Origin: Moringa oleifera
Lineage: Eukaryota > Streptophyta > Magnoliopsida > Brassicales > Moringaceae
Assembly (NCBI GenBank): GCA_021397835.1
Contig: JAJFZO010000113.1
Location: 124,001-188,000 of the forward strand
DNA length: 64,000 nucleotides
Reading direction: 5' to 3'
Positions 49,917 through 60,384 of the stretch are shown in pieces (within the stretch, counting starts at the first letter, position 1; each line of letters starts with the position of its first letter). The notes beneath the pieces are model-generated. The model was not told the DNA's origin and ran no database searches. It worked only from the letters and a program-made list of their open reading frames with translations. Made by a program: the position numbers and the translations under genes.

Positions 49917-50335
49917 CTTACCACTTTTTGCATTGGCATATTTCGTTCATTCCTTCATAAGACAGTCATGTTTCAACCTACGTCTACACCGAACATACTG
50001 CCAATCTCGTTGGAGGGAAGCTGATTGAGAAACTCAGGTAAATTGATTTTTCTAGGGATTGGATGAGATTTGAAGGGCTTTTAGAGGTGAAGACGTCACT
50101 GGAGGTGGCTAAACTGATGGTGGAGGATGTGAGGAAGTTGCTAACGGTGGTGCAACTGATGATGGCGAAATCAAAGGTTAAAGCAATCAGGAAGGCGTGG
50201 ATTCCATATTTGGAGTTTGTTCGGGCGTGCCGAGAAGGTTATTCATTTGGAACAAGGGTCGCAATTGGCAAAGATGCTTGATGAGTCTGGAAACGTTATT
50301 GTATTCAGGAACTTGGTTTGCCTCTGGCTTGAAAA
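49917..50335 (+). pseudogene. Mitochondrial calcium uniporter (MCU) pseudogene, exon 1
   Basis: MCU forms the Ca2+ channel of the inner mitochondrial membrane. The frame at 49937-50040 reads FLHKTVMFQP, LPISLEGS, a stop, then LIEKLR, the conserved pre-domain of plant MCU (..VFQP...LP.GE.L.EKLR). After a shift comes MRFEGLL...MVEDVRKLLTVVQLMMAKSKVKAIRKAWI and PYLEFVRACREG. After another shift, at about 50240, comes EQGSQLAKMLDESGNVIVF and RNLVCLWLEK, followed by a GT donor (50336) where plant MCU genes have their first intron. The pore exon (DIME motif) is not seen downstream. One stop and two frameshifts mark it as dead; CACTA element 3 lies in the former intron. Confidence 0.82.
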
Positions 50336-50477
50336 GGTTGATTTTTTTTCCTTCCTTTTCTTTAATAGTAGCTCCTTTTTTTTTTTTTTTGCTTCCTTAA
50401 TTTGATATTATTTTGTTATTATTTTTGTATCTAAGTGCATAGCTTGTTTCACAGATCACTACAACAAAATAGCTTTT

Positions 50478-50895
50478 TATTCACAGACTTTTAATGGCTT
50501 TTGTTCACAGTTGTAAAACTGTGGACTATGTTGATGTGAACAAAAGTCAGTGAAAATAGTTCACAGTTCTAAAACTGTGAATAAAACGAATTTAGTTCAC
50601 AGTTCATTAATATTTTGTTCACAGTTATAGAACTGTGAATAAAACTATATTAGTTCACAGTTCATTAACGTTTTGTTCACAGTTATAGAACTGTGAATAA
50701 AAACTATGTTAGTTCACAGTTCATTAACATTTTGTTCACAGTTATAAAACTGTGAATAAAACTATATTAGTTCACAGTTCATTAAAGATTTGTTCACAGT
50801 TATAAAACTGTGAATAAAAGTTTGAATATCACACTTTAATTCACAGTTTATTAAAGTTTTGTTCACAGTTCTAAAACTGTGAATAAAACTATTAC
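50478..50895. repeat. 5' subterminal palindromic array of CACTA element 3
   Basis: About six ~62-bp units, each TTTGTTCACAGTTATAGAACTGTGAATAAAA plus TTAGTTCACAGTTCATTAA. Each unit contains a near-perfect hairpin (TTCACAGTT...AACTGTGAA). The units are far more alike than the matching region of CACTA element 2, another sign of youth. Confidence 0.85.
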
Positions 50896-51699
50896 TTTTT
50901 ATTTATTAATTTTTAAAAAAAAAACAAAAACCAAATTGATAAATAATTAAAAATTTAAATTACTATTTAATTTGTTTTTGTTTTTAACGTATAATAATTT
51001 AAAATTAAAGCATTATTTAATTTTTAATAATCTTAATTTTGTAATTATAATTCATATTTTTAATTATTATTTGATTACTTTTTTTTCAAAATCAAAATTT
51101 TTTGCTTAGGATTTCACATTTTTCTATTTACTTAAAAATAAAATTTAAAAATACAAAAAATATTGCATATAATTAAAAAGTAAACCATCACAAATAATCA
51201 AAAAGTAAAATTTTTTCTTTCTTATGGTGACATTTGATTTTTCGATGTCATAGCGTGAAGTTACTCAATATACTGGAAAAATATTTGTATAGGAACAAGT
51301 AAATTGATGCGATTTTGTATTTATATATAAACAAAAAGTAAATGAATTGAAAATAAAAATATAAAAAGTTACAGATTCTTCCTCCTTGATTGTTACATAC
51401 AATACTATTATTTGCTCAATACTTTATTTATAACATAATACTGAATATTAGACCATGAGTATTTCATTTACCTTTTACTTTAGATAATGATTTATCTCAT
51501 GCTCTAATTTAGGCTGCATGATAGTTCACTTGCAATTAAAAATTTCTCGAGAAGCAAACTTAAATCAAGGTCCACAAAGCTCCTTTTTTGTCATATTTGC
51601 TGGAGAAGAGCCATGCCAATAGCTGGAAAAGAACAAAAAAACATAAAAGTTGATACTAATAAAAAGAAAAAAACTAATTATAAATTGGGGACAAAAGAT

Positions 51700-52160
51700 T
51701 AATTCAGACCCCTCACCTAGGTCTAGAATCCTTAGTCCAAATATGGAACCACTCAGCCAGGTCTGGAACCCCCAGACCCTTCACTCAGATCTGAAAACTC
51801 TAGTCCAGATCTGGAACCCCTCACCCCTCACCCAATCTAGAACCCCAACCCAGATTTGGAACCCTTCACCCAGGTCCGAAACTCTCAGCCTAGATGTGGA
51901 ACCCCAGCCCAGATCTAGAACCCCTCTCACCCAGATCTGAAACACTCAGCCTAGATCTAGAATTCCAGCCAAGTTCTGGAACTCCTCTCCCCTAGATCTG
52001 AAACAATCAGCCTAAATCTAGAACACCAGCCCAGATTTGGAACTCCTCGCACCCAAATCTGAAACTCTTAGCCTAGATCTAGAACCTCTCAACCAGGAAC
52101 TCTCATCCCATATTCGGGAACCCATACATCTAAATCTTGGATCTAAACAAATATTTTGAA
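51700..52160. repeat. Internal ~30-bp degenerate repeats of CACTA element 3
   Basis: Variants of CCCAGATCTGGAACCCCTCA and CTAGATCTAGAACCCC recur about 14 times. They are shared with CACTA element 2 (13440-14290). The open frame 51650-51940 is a by-product of this repeat. Confidence 0.75.
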
Positions 52161-52574
52161 CCTCAAAATAGATCTAAAATCTTGATGAAAATGAAACCAT
52201 GCATATATTTAGAATCTCGATGGGAGGAAAACCACATCCGAATTTGAGCTTAAAAATAATGAAACTAAAAGCCAAAAAGCAAGGAACAATAATTTCTGCA
52301 TTTTAACAAAAAAAATGAGCACAATATTTCGAGAGAAAAGATATAACTTACCGAAAAAAGGGGAGGAGATGTGGAACCCAAAAGCAAGCAACACTGCACA
52401 CACTCTTAATCCCTTCGATGTAAATGGTTAAGACTGATTGAATGTTTGGTTTGCACATCTACAGCCCGGAGAGGCTGTCCTCACAGTGTGCACTTCTTAC
52501 CTAAATAATCGAATAAATGTTTGAGTAATTGGAGCAGAAGAACGAACGAATGAATTAATTTGTCGATGTTTCTG

Positions 52575-52800
52575 GAGAAGATGCAAAGATTTATTCACAG
52601 TTATGGCTGAAACTGTGAATAAAAGATGCAGAGCTTTGTTCATAGTTACTGCCAGAACTGTGAATAAAACCCTTTATTCACAGTTATGGCTGAAACTGTG
52701 AATAAAAGATGCAGAGCTTTGTTCACAGTTACTGCCAGAACTGTGAATAAAACCCTTTATTCACAGTTATGGCTGAAACTGTGAACAAAGGTTAGTGCCT
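52575..52800. repeat. Third hairpin cluster inside CACTA element 3
   Basis: TTTATTCACAGTTATGGCTGAAACTGTGAATAAA alternates with TTTGTTCACAGTTACTGCCAGAACTGTGAATAAA in an ~86-bp period, about 2.5 copies. It lies about 1 kb before the 3' end, separate from the true 3' subterminal cluster at 53615-53820. Confidence 0.75.
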
Positions 52801-53614
52801 TTATTCACTCACTGTCACTGCCTTCTTCATTCACTTGCACATGGATTCACAGCTTCACCAGAAAAAGAAAGCGCAGGAGAGAAGGGGGAGGGCTGAGGAA
52901 GGCCGACTATAACTTCGGCTTGGTGGTGGTGGGCGTGCGTGAGCATCCCTTTCCTTCTACTGTTGTGAGGCAGCAGAGGGATTTGCTTTTTATATATGTT
53001 CTCATCACCTTATATAGAGGGCATGACTTCCATCTGGATCCTCTTAATTCGTTTGTAATTAATTAATGGTTTGGCTTAACTTTACAGCATATCTCACAGT
53101 TAATTACCTCCTCTTGGCATTAAGTTCATGTTTTGCTAGTTGCTCTTATTCTCAGATATCTGCTTATATATATATATCCATCAAAAAAATCACAAAAAGA
53201 TGCAAAAACAGAGGAGAAAGAAAGGGACAAAGAGGGAGAGAGTACCTTTGCTCGGAGAAGCTGGTTATTGTTATGCAAGTTAATTTCCTGCAAGACACCC
53301 ATGAATGGTTTCAATGAGACACAAAGAAAATATTTGCAGGTTATAAGTGGACACTAATTTTTCAATTCAGACCTGAAGCTACTGAAGTGATTTTCAATGG
53401 CAGAATCAATGGAAACTCAATATGCTTGTTTAAACTATGCTACCATATTAGAAATTCAAGGGGATTATGAGCATAGAGTTACCCTTTTCTGCATGTACTC
53501 AATTTTGGCAAACAACAGCTCATTCTGGTTCAGGAGGGGGTTGAAGAAACGGAAGAAGAAAAGAAAGGAAGACCTGTAACAGAGGCAAAAAAATTCAATG
53601 CATGGTGCACATAC

Positions 53615-53825
53615 CTTTTGTTCACAGTTATAAACATAACTGTGAATAAAAGTTTCACTTAGTTCATAGTTATAAGCATAACTGTGAACAAAAGTTTTCG
53701 TTTATTCACAGTTTTAGTAACAACTGTGAATAAAAGAAATCTTTGTTCACAGTTTTATTACAACTGTGAATAAAAATTCTTTTATTCACAGTTGTTATTA
53801 AAACTGTGAACTATCCAGTGTGAAG
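53615..53825. repeat. 3' subterminal palindromic cluster of CACTA element 3
   Basis: Several TTCACAGTT...AACTGTGAATAAAA hairpins up to 25 bp from the terminus, matching the corresponding region of CACTA element 2 (14640-14880). Confidence 0.8.
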
Positions 53826-54229
53826 TAATCCCATTTTTCTTGTAGTGGATTAATAAGATGAGTTTGCTATACATGACCTTGAGAGATGAGTTTTAGGTTC
53901 CAATTTGCAAGATACTTTGTTTTCCCTGCATAATCTGGAGACTACCGAAAATTGATATGTTTTCCAACGAGTACTTTTGTTTCTTTTTTGTTTTTCTCGG
54001 CAAGAGATTGGAACTTTCTTGTTTTGGAAGGCCTAAAATGTGGAAAGGATTCCACCTTTAAGACCAAATTAAAGAGTAAACGAATCAAAAAAATTGGTCA
54101 CTTAACTCGAAAATGATTACTTTGTCAGAAAGAGTAACTGAGTCAAAACATATATAATAAAATTTTATACGTAACTATCTCAAGAAATTTAAAAAGAATA
54201 AAAAACATATATAATGAAATATAAGGACA

Positions 54230-54600
54230 ATTCGATAGAATTGACGAGAAAATTATCACTTTTTTATAAAATAAATCTCTTAATATTATTTGAATGTGAT
54301 ATATTTTACTTGTTTTTATTTTATTTTTAATATATTAAAAAATAATTTTTATTATGTATCAAATATTTATTAATAAAATTATAAAATAAATTAATTATCT
54401 AACTTACCAACTTTTATTTTGCTTTACTCTAATTTAATAAATTGTTAATCATAAAAATATCAAATTATAACATCCATGAAAGTGTAATACAAATAAAATA
54501 ATTTGATACAATAATTTTTTTAAAATAAATATGATAAATTTAATATAATAATATGTAAATCATATTTTATATAATACACATAAAACATTAATTTAACATA
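54230..54600 (-). repeat. Segmental duplication block B, inverted copy (B3)
   Basis: Reverse complement of part of 36660-37000 and 57420-57760, including the complement of TTTCATGGATGTTA near 54470 and the TAATAATATGTAAATCATATT end. It continues the inverted block A2, so A2-B3 on the minus strand keeps the ancestral A-B order. Confidence 0.75.
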
Positions 54601-54654
54601 ACAAAATTAAATTACTCGTACAAGTTTTAAGCTATTTGCAAATATAGCTTGGTG

Positions 54655-54978
54655 CCTTAACGCTGAAGATGTAAAGCTTTTACCTCCCTATTTAGGCCCA
54701 ACTATCAAACTTCTTGTATAAATGTCACAAGAGAAAAAAAATTTAGTAAATCTATAGAAACATACATTCTTTTCTTTCCCTAAAAGTTTTTGGACAAGCC
54801 CAAACATTACAGCGACACATATTCTAGAAAGCAACGCACATGGTGGGTTCGAAAAGCAACACATTAGACTTGTGGTTTCACTTGCAAGTTTCTCAAACAG
54901 GAAATCCGATTCCAAATTCTCTTGAGCAAAAAATATTTTTAGTATCTTCAAACAATTTTTTGCATTTGGTAGGTCCAT
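54655..54978 (-). pseudogene. Block A copy A2, unidentified gene fragment
   Basis: An open minus-strand frame reads FFAQENLESDFLFEKLASET, then SLMCCFSNPPC and a hydrophobic stretch. The same peptide is recognisable but broken in A1 (36330-36500). The family is unknown to me. Conservation across two copies reflects duplication and does not show function. It may be the exon upstream of the DUF761 gene's promoter region in the ancestral segment. Confidence 0.4.
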
Positions 54979-55049
54979 GTATATCTTTAATTAGGACCCA
55001 ATATAAATCCATAGGAACTTACAAGAGAAGCTGCGACGCTAGATACTAA

Positions 55050-57410
55050 ATCCACAATCATTCTTTGTGAAATATTATTGAAGTTGTAACCTTATTGTCT
55101 AGGTAAGAAATGAAGCACGATATCATCAAGATCATATGGCCAATTTGTGGCTCTAAAGACGAGAATTCTTTGGTTGTCTTTCAACCTTGAACCATCCTAA
55201 GCAATCATAAACTCATTTCTCATTCTTTTGGTTGCCTAATGCTAAGAAAAACCACCATAACCACCAAGACAACTGTTAATCTTTAACCCAAAATCTAATT
55301 TCATACGCAACTAGCTGAGAAAATTTAAAAGGAATATAAAACATATATAATGAAATATAAGGAATATTGACAAAATTGATGAGAGTTTCAGCAAGTAATT
55401 TTTAATTTCGTTTGTATTTACTCTGTGATTCTACATTTTCCTAAGTTCACTCAGGCTGAGTTACGAAGTGGAAAGTGAGCACGTTTAAGGAAAAAACTAA
55501 TTTTTTAAAAAAATTGAGTTATTATTTTTTAAATTACGATTGAGTGACCTTGTGGACTTCATGATTTCTCGCAATTTACTTTTTTCCTTTTATTTTTTTG
55601 TAATAACAAAATTCATTAAGACTACATATTTTTTATAAAATATTATCTATTTTAATTATGATAGTATAATTTTTATTTATTAAAAAAATTAATTTTTAAA
55701 AACTTTTATAAATTTAAAAATATATTTAAATGTATATTATATTACATTTAATTGGTAAATTTCGATATGAGATAAATGAGATATAAAATAAAAAATATGA
55801 ATCATGAAAATAAGATTAAAACTAGCCAATGTTGAAAATGTTGAAAAATTAGAAACAAATTAAGAAGTCTCCAAAACCATGAAGATCTATCAATCACATA
55901 AAATTAATTAGGCAAATGTTGATCAAAATTAATGATTTGGTGGTCAAGACCTAAAATGAAAACTGATTGGTGGGCCGTCTCCTGGGCTGGAACCCATGAA
56001 TTTCTTAATTAATTGCCTAATCATTAATTAGTGTGTTACACGATTTATGAAGATAAAGTTAAAATGATTTTTGTTTGTATTGTTAACTCCTAATTGGGTT
56101 TCTCATAATTTTCATATTCACTAAGTTATTAGCAGTGGGTGGTGGGAATGATGGATACTAAACTTTTTTAATTATTATTATAATATGCCCTCTCTTTGGA
56201 TATTAAACAAAATAATCCTAACTTAAGCAACTTGTTGTTTAATGGTGGTTGTACAAAATAATTCCTAAAAAGTGGGTCTTTTTATCTGCTTTTGGCTTCG
56301 ATGAGCAGAAGCTTCAACTTCTTTATAGTGAAGCAGCTCGCCTTTATCCACTTAACGAAAAACTTTATGAGAAAGAGATTCTTTTTTTGTCTTTATTTAA
56401 TAGAAGGTGTTAGGACTTTTTTATTGATTTAATATATATTAAATTTTTTAATAAAAATATATATTTATAATTATTACATAAATAATATATTTTAAAGATT
56501 TATTTTACTAAATTAATATATTATTATTTTTTATAAAATTTAATATTATCCAAATAAAACATAAAATTATGATCCCAGTATAAAACATTCAGACAACACT
56601 ATAAAACAATCATACAAGTTCTTATGTCCATATAGACGATGAAGGGCATTATTGGCATTTTGTTAATTTATAGCCTTGTTGTTTGGTAAAGGGAAGGTGA
56701 TCTTCTCAAAACCTTCGGAGGAAAACGAAAGAGCTTATTAACATGATATATTGTCACTGTTTAATTTAACATGCGAGTTTTGTCCCATTTATAACAATTA
56801 TAATAATCAAATTGATCTTAATTTACGTGTAAGTTTTAATCCGTAGCAGATTTTCATTAAAATTATTTGAATTTGATGAGTATTAAGGGTGCATATTGTA
56901 GCTTTTAAATGTCATATCATAACAAATTATTTGAATTAACGATTAAATATATAACATTAAAATAATGAATACTTGATTTGATATGCATGGTGTAAGCCAA
57001 CATAATAACTTATTTATATTAATTTAAAATTTTAAGTGCTTTATCATCGTTTTATAAAAATAAATTTGTAAAATTGAAATAAAAATTCAATAACAAGACT
57101 TTAATATATATACATATATATATATTATATGTTACATATAGTAAAATTTTTTGAAACTTACATCAAAAACCTGTTTTATTATTTAATAAGTTAATATTTT
57201 AAGTTGAACATTATTATAAAATTATATTGTATAATTGAGTGAAAACAATCAAACATAATTACTAATAATTCAATATAAACAAAAAAAAAAAGATTTGTAG
57301 AGTTCAATGGTATATCTTTCCGGATCACATATATATATATAATTATAAATAACTAAAAAAATAATAAATAAGATGATCAATTGGACATTGATATTCTCGT
57401 TGTTAATTTA
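55050..57410. other. AT-rich intergenic DNA, no recognisable gene
   Basis: No exon, RNA gene or transposon terminus was recognised. Short TA-rich microsatellites lie near 57105-57125 and 57330. Confidence 0.5.
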
Positions 57411-57419
57411 CAAATCATT

Positions 57420-57890
57420 GTATCAAATTATATAAAATATAATTCACATATTATTATATTAAATTTATTATATTTATTTTAAAAAATTATTGTATCAAAT
57501 TATTTTATTTGTCTTACAATTTCATGGATGTTAGTATTTGATATTTTTATGATTAATAATTTATTAAATTGAAGTAAAGCAAAATAAAAGTTGGTAAGTT
57601 AGATAATTAATTTATGTATAATTTTATTAATAAATATTTGATACATAATAAAAATTATTTTTAATATATTAAATTAAAATTAAAAAAAGTAAAATATATC
57701 CCACTTTAATAATATTAAGAGATTTGTTTTATCAAAAAATAATTAACTTCAAATCAAAATCATTTATTTTAGTTAAATGACCATAATTCTACATGTGATA
57801 AACATGTAGAACTTTTCTCTAAAAATTCTATTTTTCGTGTTAAAAAACCTTTGTCTTCTCCACCAATGCCAATTGTCACATATCACGTTT
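57420..57890 (+). repeat. Segmental duplication block B, copy B2 (5' flank of DUF761 copy C2)
   Basis: Nearly colinear with 36660-37140, and leads into the C2 promoter exactly as B1 leads into C1. Confidence 0.82.
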
Positions 57891-57904
57891 TGCTTTTCAG
57901 GCTC

Positions 57905-57912
57905 TATAAAAA
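57905..57912 (+). promoter_or_regulatory. TATA box of DUF761 pseudogene copy C2
   Basis: TATAAAAA in the context CTCTATAAAAAGGCCAA, 211 bp before the ATG at 58116. It is conserved with the C1 copy. Confidence 0.5.
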
Positions 57913-58115
57913 GGCCAATAGATCTCTAGATATCTACAATTTCTGTTCTTCCTATAGCCACCTGGCCCAAAATTCAATGCTTTGCTCAATAAGAAAGTTG
58001 TTTCTTTCCTTTTGTTTCTCGTGAAAATTTTCAGTTTCCTTTCATTCCTCCCAAAGAAGCCCATAAAACCCTACTACCCTTACCTTCTCTCTCTGTCTTC
58101 TAGAAAAAAAAAAGA

Positions 58116-58920
58116 ATGGATTGTTTTGCTTTTGATAATGTAAAGGCAAAGAGAGCCGACGCCATGAGGAGGTACAGCAGGGCAAGGAAGTTCCAAAACT
58201 TTATGCACGTAATTGAAGTTTTAGCAACGTTGATTCTGGTCTCCTGATCTACTATACAAGTACTCGATCACTATTGAAATGAGCACCGACTATTTCAAGC
58301 AATTGAGCGTCACTTTTAATTGTCTAATTTTTGCCTTTAGGCTCTAAGTGCCATTATTGTAGTCCTTTTCTTCCTCTCTAGTGAGAAGAAGCCGAATGGT
58401 CTTGACCTCTACAATGAGTACGTCACGAACAACACCTCAACTTTCGCAGTAATGTTATCCATGTTGGCTCTTCGGAGGAAGAGGAGAAACCTGAAAAAGC
58501 GACGATGTATCACGACAAGCAAATCATTTGCACAATGCGAACCTTGTTTCTCTAGTGAAAAGGAAAGAGTGAGTGCTGTTTCAGAGGCTATTAACAAGAC
58601 AGAGGTGAAGGCTACTGTTTCCTCCGTGGTTACGAAGTCGGATACGTATAAGAGAACTCACTCGAAGAGATACAAATAGAGGAAAAGCTAGCGGGAGTTT
58701 TGTAGATTGGAGACTGTGGTCAGCAAGGAAATGGTAACAGTGGCAAGAGAACCGACGAGGAGATCATGCATGATGGACGATATGAGTAGCGAGGAGTTCA
58801 GGCTATGGACAGAGACCTTCATGGCAGCGAAGAAGTCACTGATACTAGAGAACATGGCCGGTAAAATTCAAGATCAATGGGAAGGGTTCCTATTGTCAAT
58901 CGTTCTGATTAGGAAGTAAG
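58116..58920 (+). pseudogene. DUF4408/DUF761-family protein pseudogene, copy C2
   Basis: Reads MDCFAFDNVKAKRADAMRRY, then RARKFQNFMHVIEVLATLIL and VS, then a TGA exactly where the paralogue C1 has the Trp codon of the WS motif. Further stops follow. Later blocks include MYHDKQIICT-like and EVKATVSSVVTKSDTY segments. The C-terminal DUF761 motif is well kept at about 58770-58850 as DDMSSEEFRLWTETFMAAKK. A stop follows at 58918. DUF761 proteins normally end with such an EEF...EAFI motif. Dead, with lesions partly different from C1, so the two copies decayed independently after duplication. Confidence 0.82.
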
Positions 58921-58929
58921 ATCAACTAA

Positions 58930-60380
58930 GCGCAAACAAATATGTAGATGTCATTAAAAATATCAAAAATCACTAAAAAATTGTTTAAAAAAGTACTATT
59001 TCCTTTGCTTGTTTATAACAATAATAAATATAAAAAAATTATTCTTCAATGAATCTAAACAAGTTTTATGGCTCAACAAGAGAACTTCTTATCGTTCCCA
59101 TAAGAGATCGATTGGGGAGATAGTGAAACAAAACTATATTTTTGCCTTCGAGATTAGGAGAAAATGGGTCATCTTCTTCAATAGCATAATGATAGAGATA
59201 GGTTGTTTATCTATTTATATTTTTAAATTTTTGATTTATATTATTTTTATAATAAATTAATATCAAAGAAAATATTATCAAAGAGAATAACAAGAAAGAG
59301 GGAGATTTTTTTAAAATTTTATTTGGTTTATTTTGTATTTTTATTTTTAATTTATTTTTAAAAAATATTTTAATATTTTAAATTTTATTTTCTTTATATT
59401 GTATGTTTATGTTTACTTATTTTTTAAAAATATTTTAATGTTTTAAAATTTTATATGCAATTTAAATTAAGAATCTTACATGATAAATTTTGATATGATA
59501 ATTCTAAAAAATATTAAAACATATTGATGTTATTATGAAAAAAAGTTATAAAATTTTTTGGATACTAAAAATATTTTAAAAAATTATACCAATAAAATTT
59601 TAAAAATTTTATGAAAAATAGTTTATGAATAGTTTATGAGTTAAAGTTGTTTATAGTAAAGGGATGACATTTTGTTTTATTTAAATTATCTCTTAACAAT
59701 AAAAATATATTTTATATTTTATAATTATTTGAGTTCAAATTTAATTTTAATTAAAATAAAAAATTAAATGTATAATGTATCTAAATAATACATCAAAATT
59801 TAAATTTAAAAACAAGTAAAATTCTAAAATTTTATTACATATATCTTAATTTTAAAAATTTTATTATATTAAATAAAATAAATTTATTTTTACTTTTTTT
59901 AATTATTACATATTATTATTTTTTAAAATTTAATAAAATTATGTTAATAAAAAATAATCTAAAAATAATAGTTGGCCTTTTCTCTCACAACATAGTATCA
60001 TGCACTTGCTAAACTTGTTTACCATTGCCCTTCCTGAGCTCTTCCCCAACCTGTATAAGGACAATAAATAATAAATTCTATAAATATTAAAAAATTAAGT
60101 TCAAAATGGAGTTAAAACTGATGACTCAACTTACACTTACCATTGAAGTATTGACTAATTACAAAAGCTATAGCTCCTTGTCATGCCTAGGTGTTTGGTT
60201 GTCGTTGTTGAAAAAGTTAAATGAAATAATTTAATGTAAAAATTAATCCTCATTTAATCCAAAGACAACGAGGATGTGACCACGACCTTTCCTCTCTATG
60301 ACTTTACCAACATTTGTATGAGAGATTAGTCAAAAATGAAAAGAGAGAGAGCACCTGAAAGGTGAAAGTAAGCTTTTGAG
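58930..60380 (-). repeat. Inverted single copy of repeat R
   Basis: Reverse complement of one unit of the 28.4-34.8-kb array, from TAGATGTCATTAAAAATATC (58934) to GTAAGCTTTT (60375). It lacks the ~165-bp TATATTATATGTTGATTAAC... to TAAATAAA segment that links units in the tandem array, so the array junctions contain extra DNA. It begins within 20 bp after the C2 pseudogene. Confidence 0.88.
59009..59260 (+). CDS. Repeat-R open frame, copy 5 (unknown, 83 aa)
   Basis: Reads MFITIINIKKLFFNESKQVL, then KRTSYRSHKRSIGEIVKQN and FFNSIMIEIGCLSI, the same frame as the minus-strand frames of the tandem R units. There are no recognised domains. The C-terminal extension IYIFKFLIYIIFIIN is hydrophobic and low in complexity. 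Confidence that it is translated is low. Confidence 0.22.
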   Translation: MFITIINIKKLFFNESKQVLWLNKRTSYRSHKRSIGEIVKQNYIFAFEIRRKWVIFFNSIMIEIGCLSIYIFKFLIYIIFIIN

Positions 60381-60384
60381 CTGT

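Larger units (their letters stand above)
50454..53850. mobile_element. Complete non-autonomous CACTA element 3 with TSD GAT
   Basis: Element 50457-53847 (3391 bp) starts CACTACAACAAAATAG and ends TTGTAGTG. The flanking 3-bp duplications GAT (50454-50456) and GAT (53848-53850) are identical, as expected for CACTA insertion. Subterminal TTCACAGTT / AACTGTGAATAAAA palindromes fill both ends. Internal sequence shared with CACTA element 2 includes the ATCTAGAAC repeats and the 52240-52460 segment. No transposase was found, so it must be moved in trans. The intact ends and duplication suggest a fairly recent insertion. Confidence 0.95.

Noticed and set aside
51650..51940. 96-codon proline/serine-rich open frame
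   Set aside because: It is a translation of the ~30-bp internal repeat of CACTA element 3.
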